Of a stretch of DNA of 39,680 nt, positions 8,217 through 15,965 are shown piece after piece (position 1 is the stretch's first letter; every line of letters begins with the position of its first letter). A program made the position numbers and the translations under genes. The stretch comes from Patulibacter sp040675535. GTDB taxonomy: Bacteria; Actinomycetota; Thermoleophilia; Solirubrobacterales; Solirubrobacteraceae. The notes below the pieces were generated by a model that did no database searches, was not told where the DNA came from, and saw only the letters and a list, made by a program, of their open reading frames with translations. Location of the stretch: contig NZ_JBFAPC010000038.1 in assembly GCF_040675535.1 (NCBI RefSeq), positions 1-39,680 on the forward strand, in the 5' to 3' direction.

Positions 8217-9122
8217 CTACCCGTTCCCGAGCCCGTGCTCCAGCGCGTCCTTGATCGTCGCGTCCAGGGCGTTGAGGCGGTGGAGCGTCGCGGCCTCCGC
8301 CGAGCGGAAGCGGCCTCCGGCCCGCTCGGGGCCGTGGTGGGTGAGGACGCAGTGGGCGAGGTGCATCCAGCGGGTCTCGTCGACGCCGGCGCGGCGCGCG
8401 GGCTCGGCGATGATCCGTAGCCCGAGCTCCACGTGGCCGAGCATCTCGCCCTGCTCGGTGCGTCCGATCTCCGCCGCGTAGGTGAACTCGCGGGTGCGGC
8501 CGAGGTCGTGGACGATGCAGGCCGTCAGCAGCAGGTCGCGGTTGAGCCCCGGATGGTGGACGCAGGCCTCCTGCGCGAGCGCCCCGACCGCGACGGTGTG
8601 CTCGAGCAGCCCGCCGAGGTAGCTGTGGTGGCCGCCGATCGTGCACGGCGCGAGGCGCCAGCGGCGGCGCAGCCCCTCGTCGACGAGCAGCTCGTGGAGC
8701 AGGCCCCCGAAGCCCGCGTCGCCGACCTCGCCCGCGAGCCCCTCGAGGAAGCCGTCGAGCTCGTCGAGGTCGCGGTAGGCGGTCGGCAGGAACTGCGTGG
8801 GGTCGATCGTCGCGGGGTCCAGCCGCTTGACGGTGGTGAGCTCGGCGACGAGCTCCTCGCGGTAGCGGTCGACGGTGCCGGCGACCTGGACGACGTCGCC
8901 GCGCTGAAATGCGGCGTCCAGCCGGTCGACGTCCTTGAAGATGCGCGCCGGGATCGTGCCGGTGCGGTCCCGCAGGTCCAGCGACAGGTACGGGCCGGAG
9001 CGGCCCTGCGAGCGGTCCTTGCGGATGCAGGCGTACGCGCCCGCGATCCGGTCGCCGGGGCCGAGGGCGGCGACGGAGGACGGAGCGGGAGCGGGAGCGG
9101 GAGCGGGAGGGTCGGGAGGCAC
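8217..9122 (-). CDS. YhaM-like 3'-5' exoribonuclease (OB-fold plus HD domain)
   Basis: 301 residues, close to B. subtilis YhaM (about 314). An N-terminal OB-fold nucleic-acid-binding segment (RSGPYLSLDLRDRTGTIPARIF, then FQRGDVVQVAGTVDRY) precedes an HD phosphohydrolase domain with its metal-binding histidines in order: GGHHSYLGGLLEHTV, IVHDLGRTREF and CVLTHHGPE. Known members degrade RNA and single-stranded DNA from the 3' end. The start is uncertain. GTG 9122 keeps the protein clear of the divergent PAC2 gene and at family length, but there is no good SD. The N-terminus carries a Pro-Ala repeat encoded by a hexanucleotide repeat. Confidence 0.85.
   Translation of the reverse strand: MPPDPPAPAPAPAPSSVAALGPGDRIAGAYACIRKDRSQGRSGPYLSLDLRDRTGTIPARIFKDVDRLDAAFQRGDVVQVAGTVDRYREELVAELTTVKRLDPATIDPTQFLPTAYRDLDELDGFLEGLAGEVGDAGFGGLLHELLVDEGLRRRWRLAPCTIGGHHSYLGGLLEHTVAVGALAQEACVHHPGLNRDLLLTACIVHDLGRTREFTYAAEIGRTEQGEMLGHVELGLRIIAEPARRAGVDETRWMHLAHCVLTHHGPERAGGRFRSAEAATLHRLNALDATIKDALEHGLGNG
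9082..9105 (+). repeat. Hexanucleotide repeat (GGAGCG)x4 in the YhaM-like gene
   Basis: Four perfect GGAGCG units encode a Pro-Ala run on the minus strand. Because the unit is 6 bp, slippage would change length without breaking the frame. Confidence 0.7.
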
Positions 9123-9261
9123 GGGGCTGAGGCGGGAACGCCGGGAGGTGAACGGTGGGACCGGCGGACGGTCCCGCGCGTGGGCGGCGGCACCGGGCGG
9201 GAAGCATCCCGCGCGGGCGGGTCCCGTGTCCGCACGGAAGGCATCTTGTACCGTCAGTCGG

Positions 9262-10224
9262 ATGATTCCCCTACGTTGGGACGACCGCCCGGTCGGGTTG
9301 CGGGACCCGGCTCTGGTGTGCGCGTTCACCGGCTGGACCGACGCAGGGGACTCCGCCAGCTCCGCGGTCGGCGTGATCTCGCGCCGGCTCGGCGCGCAGC
9401 GGTGCGCCACGGTCGACCCCGAGCTGCTCTACACGATGCAGTCCTACCGGCCGCACATCACGGTCCGGGACGGCATCGCCACGGACCTCGACTGGCCGAC
9501 GGTCGAGCTGCGGGCGGCGGTCGTGCCGACCGCGCGCCGCGACCTCATCCTCGTCACGGGCCCCGAGCCCGCGATGCGCTGGCAGTCGCTGTCGGAGACG
9601 CTGATCGAGACCGCCAAGAGCCTGGGCGCGACGTTCGTCGTCACCCTCGGCGGCCTGCTCTCCGACGTCCCGCACACCCGCCCGGTGCCGATCACCGGCA
9701 TCGCGACGGACCCGGACTCGATCTCCGCCCTCGGCGCGATGCTGCCCGACTACGAAGGCCCGACGGGCCTGACCGGCGTCGTCCACTACGAGGCGCAGCG
9801 CCAGGGCCTGAAGGCCGTCACGCTGCTGGCCCACGTGCCGCACTACGTCGCGGGCGTGCCGAGCCCGAAGGCGACCCTCGCGCTCGTGGAGGCCGTCGAG
9901 GCCCTGACCCAGGTCCCCGTCCCGACCGCCCGCCTGCGCGCCGCCTCGGAGCGCTACGAGCAGCAGGTCACCGAGGCCGTCGAGCGCGACCCGGAGCGCC
10001 GCGAGCTGCTCGAGCGCCTGGAGCAGATGGCCGACCTGCGCGAGGTCATCGGCGACGAGGACTCCGACGAGGACCTCGCCGAGGCCGCGGAGGCCCAGAT
10101 CCAGCTGAACCTCGGCGAGCTGCCGACGGGTGACGTCATCGCCGACGACTTCCTGGAGTTCCTGCGCGAGCAGGACCACACCGACGCGGACGACGCGGAC
10201 GACGACGAGCCGCAGGACCACTGA
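9262..10224 (+). CDS. PAC2 family protein (proteasome-assembly-chaperone-like)
   Basis: 320 residues of the PAC2 family, common in actinobacteria and related to archaeal and eukaryotic proteasome assembly chaperones. Family traits visible: LVCAFTGWTDAGDSASSAV near residues 18-37, DPELLYTMQSYRP, LILVTGPEPAMRW, a glycine-rich core LGGLLSDVPHTRPVPITG, and a late Asp/Glu-rich tail ending in DADDADDDEPQDH. No proteasome genes lie nearby, so the role is only inferred. The ATG has no SD, and a TACCGT box ends 7 nt upstream of it, suggesting a leaderless mRNA. It is divergent from the YhaM-like gene. Confidence 0.88.
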   Translation: MIPLRWDDRPVGLRDPALVCAFTGWTDAGDSASSAVGVISRRLGAQRCATVDPELLYTMQSYRPHITVRDGIATDLDWPTVELRAAVVPTARRDLILVTGPEPAMRWQSLSETLIETAKSLGATFVVTLGGLLSDVPHTRPVPITGIATDPDSISALGAMLPDYEGPTGLTGVVHYEAQRQGLKAVTLLAHVPHYVAGVPSPKATLALVEAVEALTQVPVPTARLRAASERYEQQVTEAVERDPERRELLERLEQMADLREVIGDEDSDEDLAEAAEAQIQLNLGELPTGDVIADDFLEFLREQDHTDADDADDDEPQDH

Positions 10225-10234
10225 CGCCCACGAC

Positions 10235-10263
10235 TCGACCTGGCCATCTCGAACGACTACGAT
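10235..10263 (+). promoter_or_regulatory. Leaderless promoter of the vapBC pair
   Basis: A -35 box TCGACC (10235-10240), exact 17-bp spacer and -10 box TACGAT (10258-10263) sit so that transcription would begin at the A of the ATG at 10270, six bases further on. No SD precedes the ATG. This is one of the best-formed promoters in the window. Confidence 0.65.
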
Positions 10264-10269
10264 GGCCAC

Positions 10270-10542
10270 ATGGCGCGCGAGGTCGGCATCCGGGACCTGA
10301 AGGACCACGCCAGTGCGGTCGTCGATGCCGTCGAGGCCGGGGACACGGTGACGGTCACGCGTCGGGGACGGGCCGTCGCACGGCTCGTGCCGATCGACGA
10401 GCACGCCGAGCTCCGGGAGCGCCTCGCTGCCCGCGGCGTCCGATGGAGCGGCCGCCGCCCGCTGGTGGCCCAGCCGACGCCCCTCGGGGGCGACGGACCG
10501 ACCGCCGCGGAGACGGTGAGCGCCGACCGCGGTCCCCGATGA
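10270..10542 (+). CDS. VapB-type antitoxin (Phd/YefM family)
   Basis: 90 residues. The N-terminal Phd/YefM DNA-binding fold is clear: VGIRDLKDHASAVVDAVEAGDTVTVTRRGRAVARLVPI is the usual 'relA-stop/prevent-host-death' pattern of strand, helix and strand. The C-terminal half is basic then disordered, the part that wraps the toxin in characterised pairs. The stop overlaps the next start (ATGA), so the toxin is translationally coupled. Antitoxin and complex normally repress their own promoter, and the compact promoter at 10235-10263 would allow this. ATG 10270 is the start at the probable transcription start. Confidence 0.88.
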   Translation: MAREVGIRDLKDHASAVVDAVEAGDTVTVTRRGRAVARLVPIDEHAELRERLAARGVRWSGRRPLVAQPTPLGGDGPTAAETVSADRGPR

Positions 10543-10979
10543 GGCCCGGCCGGGCCCTCTTCCTGGATACCAGCGCGCTGGTCAAGCTCTTCGTCGCCGA
10601 GCCGCACAGCGATCGCGTCCTTGCCGGCACCTCCGCCGCGGCCGTCGTCTTGGCGTGCGACCTCGCGTTCGTGGAGGCCCACGCGACCTTCGCCCGGATG
10701 CGGGCGGGACGCCGCATCAACGCCGGCGCGCACCGGCGGATCGTCACGACCTTCGAGCGCTTCTGGGCCGATGTCGCGATCGTCCCGACCGACGACCGGG
10801 CGATCGACGCGGCCGCGATGCTCGCCCGTCGCCACGCGCTGCGGGGCTACGACGCGATGCACCTCGCCGCCGGGATCGAGGCCGCGGCCCTCGCTGACAC
10901 GACGTTCGCCTGCTTCGATGCCGAGCTCGAGGACGCCGCCGCGCGCGAGGGACTGACGCTGCTCGCGGGGACGGGGTAG
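10539..10979 (+). CDS. VapC-type PIN-domain ribonuclease toxin
   Basis: 146 residues with PIN-domain acidic residues in order: FLDTSALVKLF (first Asp), a mid-protein Glu in AFVEAHATF, and the late cluster RGYDAMHLAAGIEAA followed by TTFACFDAELEDAA. PIN toxins of this class cut tRNA, rRNA or mRNA in a Mg2+-dependent way; the target here cannot be told. It starts at an ATG overlapping the antitoxin stop by 4 nt, which fixes the start. The next gene is convergent and begins its 3' end 59 nt away, so the operon has only two genes. Confidence 0.9.
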   Translation: MRPGRALFLDTSALVKLFVAEPHSDRVLAGTSAAAVVLACDLAFVEAHATFARMRAGRRINAGAHRRIVTTFERFWADVAIVPTDDRAIDAAAMLARRHALRGYDAMHLAAGIEAAALADTTFACFDAELEDAAAREGLTLLAGTG

Positions 10980-11038
10980 CGACCGCACCGTCGGACGTCG
11001 TCGATCACGGCGACGTGTTCATGAGCCATCGATCGCGA

Positions 11039-14000
11039 CTACGTCTCCGCCGCCGGGCAGGTCAGCTGGTAGTCGCACATCGCGCAGGTCTCGTAGGCCG
11101 GGGTCGGCTCGAAGTCCTGGGCCAGGATCGCCGCGCCGACGCGCTCGACGGTCGACGTGATCTTGTCCCGCTCGCCGCCCTCGGCCTCCAGCGGGGTCTT
11201 CACGTCGTCGAGGATGTAGTGGTAGCTCTGGCGCGGCGCCTCGAGGCCCCAGGCGTCGACGGCCGCGACGGCGTAGAGCTGCAGCTGGACGTCGTCGCGC
11301 AGCTGCTCCGGGGTCCGCGGGCGGCCGGTCTTGTAGTCGACGAGCTCGTACGCGCCGTCGGGGTGGCGGTCCACGCGGTCGACGCGGCCGCGCAGGGTGT
11401 GGTCGCCGAGCCGGAACTCGAAGCCGCGCTCGAGCCACACCGTCTCGGAGTCCTCGGCGGTCGTGCGTGCGTGGTACCGCGCCATCGAGTCCTGCGCCCG
11501 CGACCACAGCCGCGCCTCGTCGGCGACGCCCTGCAGCCCGGAGCGCCGCCAGCTCGCCGACAGGAGCTCCTGCAGCTCGTCCAGCTCGGTGCCGCCGCGG
11601 CCGTGCCAGCGCTCGAGCACCTGGTGGACGACGATGCCGAAGCGCTGCGCGACGGTCGACTGCTGCGGGATCCGCAGGACGCGGTTGAACTTGTAGCGCA
11701 GCGGGCAGGACCCGTAGACGAAGAGGTCGCCGGCGGACATCACGACGCCCTGGTCGCGCAGCGGCAGGAACGGCTCCAGCGACGGCTCGCCCCGGCCGGC
11801 GGCGCGACGCTCGGCGGTCTGGCTCGCGGCGGCGAGGATGTCCTCGTCCAGCGACGAGGAGAGCAGGATCTCCTTCTGCTGCGCGGTCGCCGCCTGGCGG
11901 ATCGCCCCGTCGATCCCGGGCATCGCGGCGGCCACGTCCTGGCCGTCGGGGCGGTTGATCAGCGCCGCGACCTTCATCAGCTCCAGGTACCGGGTGACGC
12001 CATGGGCGACGTCGAGGTCCGTGTCCATCCGCAGGTCGCCCAGGCGCGCGCCGATCGTCGCGACGTCGCGCAGCAGCTCGTCGCGCAGGGTCCGGAAGGT
12101 CGCGTGCAGGGTGTCGTCGGGGCCGAAGAGCCGCTCGTCGAACTCCTCCCACTCGCCGTCGACCGCGCGCCGCGCGTCCTCGACCAGCGGGGAGGGCTCG
12201 CGCGCCGCGCCGCTGGTGGCGTGCTCGGGGTAGGACAGGACGACGGTGCCGCGGGCGCGGGTCATCGCGACGTGCAGCGCGCGGCGGGCCTCGTCGACGG
12301 CGATCGCGCGCGACGGGTCCGCCTGGGTCTCGGCCCCGGCCGCGTCGTCGCCCTGGAGCACGCCGCCGCCGACGCGGTCGTCCCCGAGCAGCTCGTCGGG
12401 GAGCGGGTCGACCAGGCGCCGGCCGGCGACCGCGCCGATCGCGCCGAGCCGCGAGGACTGCAGGCCGAGCACGAAGACGTGGTCGAGCTCGAGCTCCGCC
12501 GCGGCCTCGAGCGGGAGGACACGGACGGCGCCGGCGCGGGCCGGTCGGGGGTCGGCGACGCCCGCGGTGCCGCCGGCCGCCGACCCTTGGTGGCCCTGGC
12601 CCGCGCCGGCCTGCGTCGCGGTCGTGCCGCTGGGGGCCGTCGCGTCGCGGGGCCCGATGAGGTCGGGCTCCTCGCCGGGCGGGTCGCCGTCCATCCCGGC
12701 GGCGAACGGCACGGCCTCGACCTTGCCGTCGGGGTCGCCCCCGGCCTCGGCCAGCAGGATCAGCCAGCGGGCGAAGTCGCGGGCGGTCGCCTGCGGGGCG
12801 ATCCGGACGTGCCGCTCCGCGAGCTGCCCGACGCGCGAGAGGTCGCGCAGACGCTCGACGACGTCGCCGCCCTCGCCGAACAGCTGCTGCCGGCGCAGGC
12901 CGAGGTGCTCGATCAGACGGTGCACGAACTGGTCGGGCGGGGTGACGTCGAGCGCGCGGGTGGCGCTGCGGTACAGGCGCAGGAACGACGCGACGCGGTC
13001 GCGGGCCTCGGGCGCCATCTGCGGCGACTCCATCGACGCAGCGAGCGCGCCGACGAGGTCCATCCGCCGGCGCCGGGCGAGCTGCATGCAACGCGCCAGG
13101 TCCGCGGGCCGCAGGTCGATCGGCGGGCGGGCCAGCGCGCGGCTGACGGCGGGCGCGTCGGACGGGTCGACGAGGAGGCGCAGCCAGGCGAGGACGTCGC
13201 GGACCTCGACGCGCTCCAGGAACGCGCCGGCGCCGCCGAGCCGCGTGGGGACGGCCCGCTCCTCCAGCGCCGCGACGACGGGCCCGCCCTCGCGGCGGAC
13301 GGAGGTCACGAGCACGGCGATCTGCTCGGGCCGCGCGCCGTCGCGGACGAGGCGCTCGATCTCGCCCGCGACCGCCTGGGCCTGGGCGCGCTCGGAGCTC
13401 GCGCGCCAGAACCGCACCCTGCCGCCCGACGGGGCGTGCCAGGCGTGGGCGGTGCGGTCGGCGGCGGGCTCGACGACGGCCTCGGCGGCGCGCAGGACGC
13501 GCTCGGGGCTGCGCCAGGACCGCTCGAGCGTGACCGTCTCCAGCCGCGGGTATGTCGCGGCGAGGTCGCGCAGGTTCTTCGACGCGGCGGCGCGGACGCG
13601 GCGCGTGGCCTGGTCGTCGTCGCCGGCGGCCACCAGCGCGGTGCCGCCGCGGACGAGCGCGTGCAGGAGCCGCATCGCGGCGGTCGGCAGGTCCTGGATG
13701 TCGTCGACCAGGAGCGTCGAGAACGCGGAGCCGACCCGCTCGCGGACCGCCGCGCCGCGCGGGTCGTCGTCCTCGAGCAGCCGGACGAGGTGCAGCAGCA
13801 GGTCGCCGTGGTCGATCAGCCCGCGCTCGCGCAGGACGCGGTCGTGGAGCCGCATCAGCGCCGCGAACTCGCGCTCGCGCGGGGCGCGTGGGTCGACGTC
13901 CGGCAGCGCCTGCGCCCAGCGGTCGAGCGTCTCGGCGTCGACGAGCGACTCTTTCAGCCGGTCGATGCGCGCGACCGCGCCGGCGAGCAGGCCGATGTGG

Positions 14001-14437
14001 CCGCGGCCACCGGAGCCGCCGTCGTGGTGCAGCAGGCCGAGCTCCTCGCGGTGCTCGAGCAGCAGCGCGACGCGCTCGGTGCGGGTCGCGGGGACGACGA
14101 ACGGGTCGACGCCGACCTCCGCGGCGACGTCCCGCAGCAGCCGGTGGCCGAGGTCCGGCAGCGTCGTGACGACGACGTCGGCGGCCGCGGAGCCGAGCCG
14201 GTCGTCGAGCCGGCGGCGCGTCCGGGCGGCCGCGGCGGGCGTGGCGCCGAGCAGCGCGATCCGGGTCGGATCGGCGTCCGCGGCGGTGACGAGCCACGCC
14301 GCGCGGGCGGCCAGCGCGACGCTCTTGCCCGTGCCGGCGGTGCCGCGGACGAGCAGCGGCGCATCGGACGTCGCCCCGGCGCCGGCGTGCGCGGCGACGC
14401 GGACCTGCGCGTCGGACAATCCGTCGAGGGGCTCCAT
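11039..14437 (-). CDS. SF1 DNA helicase fused to a RecB-type Fe-S nuclease (AdnA/AddB-like)
   Basis: 1132 residues. N-terminal UvrD/Rep-like helicase: Walker A GTAGTGKS (32-39), Walker B LLVDDIQDL (about 240), motif III-like GDDDQAT, a late LDHVFVLGLQSSRLG and motif VI HVAMTRARG (about 720). C-terminal PD-(D/E)XK nuclease: GRVDRVDRHPDG and ELVDYKTGRP (about 1030) followed by QLQLYAVAA. Four cysteines match the AddB-type 4Fe-4S brackets: one in YGSCPLRYKF (about 909) and C-x2-C-x5-C at the C-terminus. Such enzymes resect double-strand DNA ends for recombination. AdnA normally partners with an adjacent AdnB, but here there is only one such gene. Walker B reads DDIQD rather than DEAQD. Start is ATG 14437 with GGTGAGG upstream. 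Confidence 0.9.
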   Translation of the reverse strand: MEPLDGLSDAQVRVAAHAGAGATSDAPLLVRGTAGTGKSVALAARAAWLVTAADADPTRIALLGATPAAAARTRRRLDDRLGSAAADVVVTTLPDLGHRLLRDVAAEVGVDPFVVPATRTERVALLLEHREELGLLHHDGGSGGRGHIGLLAGAVARIDRLKESLVDAETLDRWAQALPDVDPRAPREREFAALMRLHDRVLRERGLIDHGDLLLHLVRLLEDDDPRGAAVRERVGSAFSTLLVDDIQDLPTAAMRLLHALVRGGTALVAAGDDDQATRRVRAAASKNLRDLAATYPRLETVTLERSWRSPERVLRAAEAVVEPAADRTAHAWHAPSGGRVRFWRASSERAQAQAVAGEIERLVRDGARPEQIAVLVTSVRREGGPVVAALEERAVPTRLGGAGAFLERVEVRDVLAWLRLLVDPSDAPAVSRALARPPIDLRPADLARCMQLARRRRMDLVGALAASMESPQMAPEARDRVASFLRLYRSATRALDVTPPDQFVHRLIEHLGLRRQQLFGEGGDVVERLRDLSRVGQLAERHVRIAPQATARDFARWLILLAEAGGDPDGKVEAVPFAAGMDGDPPGEEPDLIGPRDATAPSGTTATQAGAGQGHQGSAAGGTAGVADPRPARAGAVRVLPLEAAAELELDHVFVLGLQSSRLGAIGAVAGRRLVDPLPDELLGDDRVGGGVLQGDDAAGAETQADPSRAIAVDEARRALHVAMTRARGTVVLSYPEHATSGAAREPSPLVEDARRAVDGEWEEFDERLFGPDDTLHATFRTLRDELLRDVATIGARLGDLRMDTDLDVAHGVTRYLELMKVAALINRPDGQDVAAAMPGIDGAIRQAATAQQKEILLSSSLDEDILAAASQTAERRAAGRGEPSLEPFLPLRDQGVVMSAGDLFVYGSCPLRYKFNRVLRIPQQSTVAQRFGIVVHQVLERWHGRGGTELDELQELLSASWRRSGLQGVADEARLWSRAQDSMARYHARTTAEDSETVWLERGFEFRLGDHTLRGRVDRVDRHPDGAYELVDYKTGRPRTPEQLRDDVQLQLYAVAAVDAWGLEAPRQSYHYILDDVKTPLEAEGGERDKITSTVERVGAAILAQDFEPTPAYETCAMCDYQLTCPAAET

Positions 14438-14612
14438 GGACCTCACCAGTGTGCCGCCCCGGAAGGGGCGGCGTGGCCCGTGGGGCGAATCGCGGCAACG
14501 ACGAGGCGCGCAGGGCGGTTCGCCGTCCCGGATGCCCCGGGGCTCGCCGGGCCGCCGGGCGTTCGACCGGCGGGGCTCGGGACGGGGCGCCTCCCCATAG
14601 ACTGGGCCGCTG

Positions 14613-15479
14613 ATGCCCTCGCCCTCGCAGCCCGCCCCCGAGACGTGGATCGCCGCGTTCAACCGGGCCGCGGACCGCGTGCGCGACCGCCTCGCCGCGG
14701 TCACCTCGACCCCCGACCGCCTGGCGGAGACGGGGACGACCGGCGAGGGCGGCGACCGCACCCTCGTGATCGACGCCGAGGCCGAGGACCTGGTCTTCGA
14801 GGAGCTCGACGTGCTGCACGAGGCCGGCGCCCGCTTCACCGCGCTGTCCGAGGAGCGCGGCGTCGTCGACTACGGCTCCGCGGACGTCCTGGTGGTCATC
14901 GACCCGATCGACGGCTCGATGAACGCCAAGCGCGGGATGCCCCACCACGCGGTGTCGATCGCCGTGGCCGAGGGTCCCGACGTCGCGAACTCGGGCACGA
15001 TGGCCGACATGGTCTGCGGCCTCGTCGCCGACCTCGGCCCCGACGAGCGCTGGACCGCGATCCGCGGCGGCGGCGCGTGGCTGGACGGCGTCCCGATCAC
15101 GGCGCCGGCCACGGAGCGCCTGACGTCGGCGGGCAAGCTCGAGCTCGTCGCGATCGAGTCCGCGCACCCCGCGCACGTGATTGCCTCCGGCGACGCGCTG
15201 CTCGAGCACGTCCACCGCCTGCGCGCGATCGGCGCGATCGCCATCTCGCTCTGCGCGGTCGCGGGCGGCCGCGTCGACGGCATGGCCTCGCTGTGGCGGT
15301 GCCGCGCGGTCGACGCCGCCGCCGGCCAGCTGATCGTCCGCGAGTCCGGCGGCGTCGTCGCGTTCGGCGACCTCGACGCCCCGCTCGACGCCCCGCTGGA
15401 CCTCATCGGCCACGGGCCGGTCGTCGCCGCGCGGTCGGCGGCGGGCCTCGCGCGCGTCGCCACGCTGCCGCACTCGTAG
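14613..15479 (+). CDS. Inositol-monophosphatase-family phosphatase
   Basis: 288 residues of the Mg2+-dependent, Li+-sensitive sugar-phosphatase superfamily (inositol-1-phosphatase, fructose-1,6-bisphosphatase, PAP phosphatase). The metal-binding motif reads VVIDPIDGSMNAKRG (consensus DPxDGTxN, with Ser for Thr). The second motif reads RAVDAAAGQLIVRESGG (consensus WDxAAGxxIVxEAGG, with Val for Trp-type residues). A preceding acidic residue is in ALSEERG. The exact substrate cannot be read. Start is ATG 14613; a TAGACT box ends 9 nt upstream and there is no SD. It is divergent from the helicase-nuclease gene. Confidence 0.86.
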   Translation: MPSPSQPAPETWIAAFNRAADRVRDRLAAVTSTPDRLAETGTTGEGGDRTLVIDAEAEDLVFEELDVLHEAGARFTALSEERGVVDYGSADVLVVIDPIDGSMNAKRGMPHHAVSIAVAEGPDVANSGTMADMVCGLVADLGPDERWTAIRGGGAWLDGVPITAPATERLTSAGKLELVAIESAHPAHVIASGDALLEHVHRLRAIGAIAISLCAVAGGRVDGMASLWRCRAVDAAAGQLIVRESGGVVAFGDLDAPLDAPLDLIGHGPVVAARSAAGLARVATLPHS

Positions 15480-15583
15480 GGCGGGCGCCGCGGGGGCGGA
15501 CGTCCCCCTCGGACGTCTCCCGGGGCGACGCCGCGGGCACCCGGCCAAGGCCGCCCGCACCCCACGTCCGGAGGGGCACAACG

Positions 15584-15601
15584 CTGTGATGTCCATCACA
15601 G
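15584..15601. promoter_or_regulatory. Perfect CRP/GlxR-type palindrome
   Basis: CTGTGATGTCCATCACAG is an 18-bp perfect inverted repeat (8+2+8) containing TGTGA-N6-TCACA, the consensus for cAMP-receptor-protein family regulators (CRP, GlxR). It lies 105 bp after the phosphatase gene and about 290 bp before the SOS-type promoter of the histone-like gene. No matching -10 box is evident, so the target is unclear. Confidence 0.6.
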
Positions 15602-15718
15602 TCTCCGGTCGCCGCCTGGGCGGCTCGACGCGCTCGCGGGCGCCCTTCGGCGCGGGCGCGCCGGCCGCGATCTGCGGCCGCCCGCCCGCCGCCGACGACA
15701 CCGTCCGATCCGCCCAGA

Positions 15719-15739
15719 CCCCTGCTCAGCAGGGGTTTT
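15719..15739 (+). terminator. Intrinsic terminator with T-run, no assigned gene
   Basis: CCCCTGCTCAGCAGGGG followed by TTTT is the only hairpin here with a true U-tract. It is 240 nt after the phosphatase stop and upstream of the histone-like promoter. It ends either a long 3' UTR or an unannotated short transcript starting near the CRP-like site. Confidence 0.7.
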
Positions 15740-15874
15740 CGATCGGGCGGGCCGGATTCGGACCGGGGGCCGCCCGCGGCGCGGGGCCGCCGGGGCTCCC
15801 CTGCCGGACGCGGAATCGGGTCGAGAACTGGGCGTACGCCGTCCGACCCCGGGTGTAACGGGTGACGGGGGCGG

Positions 15875-15903
15875 TTGTAAGAACAGATGTTCGCCGCTAC
15901 ATT
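15875..15903 (+). promoter_or_regulatory. Core promoter of the histone-like gene
   Basis: TTGTAA (-35, 15875-15880), 17-bp spacer, TACATT (-10, 15898-15903). Predicted transcription start is about 15910, giving a 5' UTR of about 56 nt with a proper SD (AAGGGA, 15953-15958). Confidence 0.7.
15881..15892. promoter_or_regulatory. Predicted LexA (SOS) box between -35 and -10
   Basis: GAACAGATGTTC fits GAAC-N4-GTTC and the Gram-positive/actinobacterial LexA consensus CGAACRNRYGTTYC at all positions but the outermost two (A for C before it; G after it). It occupies the promoter spacer exactly, where bound LexA would block RNA polymerase. Confidence 0.6.
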
Positions 15904-15912
15904 TCGGGTGAA

Positions 15913-15952
15913 CTTAGAACTAAGCAGCTCCGATGAGCTGTGCCCACAGCTC
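15913..15952 (+). promoter_or_regulatory. Two inverted repeats in the 5' UTR of the histone-like gene
   Basis: CTTAGAACTAAG (15913-15924) lies at the predicted transcription start. GAGCTGTG-CC-CACAGCTC (15935-15952) is a perfect 8-bp-arm hairpin ending one base before the SD. The first could be an operator; the second could tune ribosome access. Confidence 0.5.
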
Positions 15953-15965
15953 AAGGGATTCCTCC

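Noticed and set aside
11015..15701. Open frames of over 1500 codons on both strands covering the helicase and phosphatase genes
   Set aside because: Arg/Pro/Ala-rich, no conserved motifs, and both are explained as shadows of the helicase-nuclease and phosphatase genes.
15586..15858. Plus-strand 90-codon frame with a good SD (GGAGGGG) beginning in the CRP-like palindrome
   Set aside because: The intrinsic terminator at 15719 falls in the middle of it and the protein is low-complexity, so coding is unlikely.
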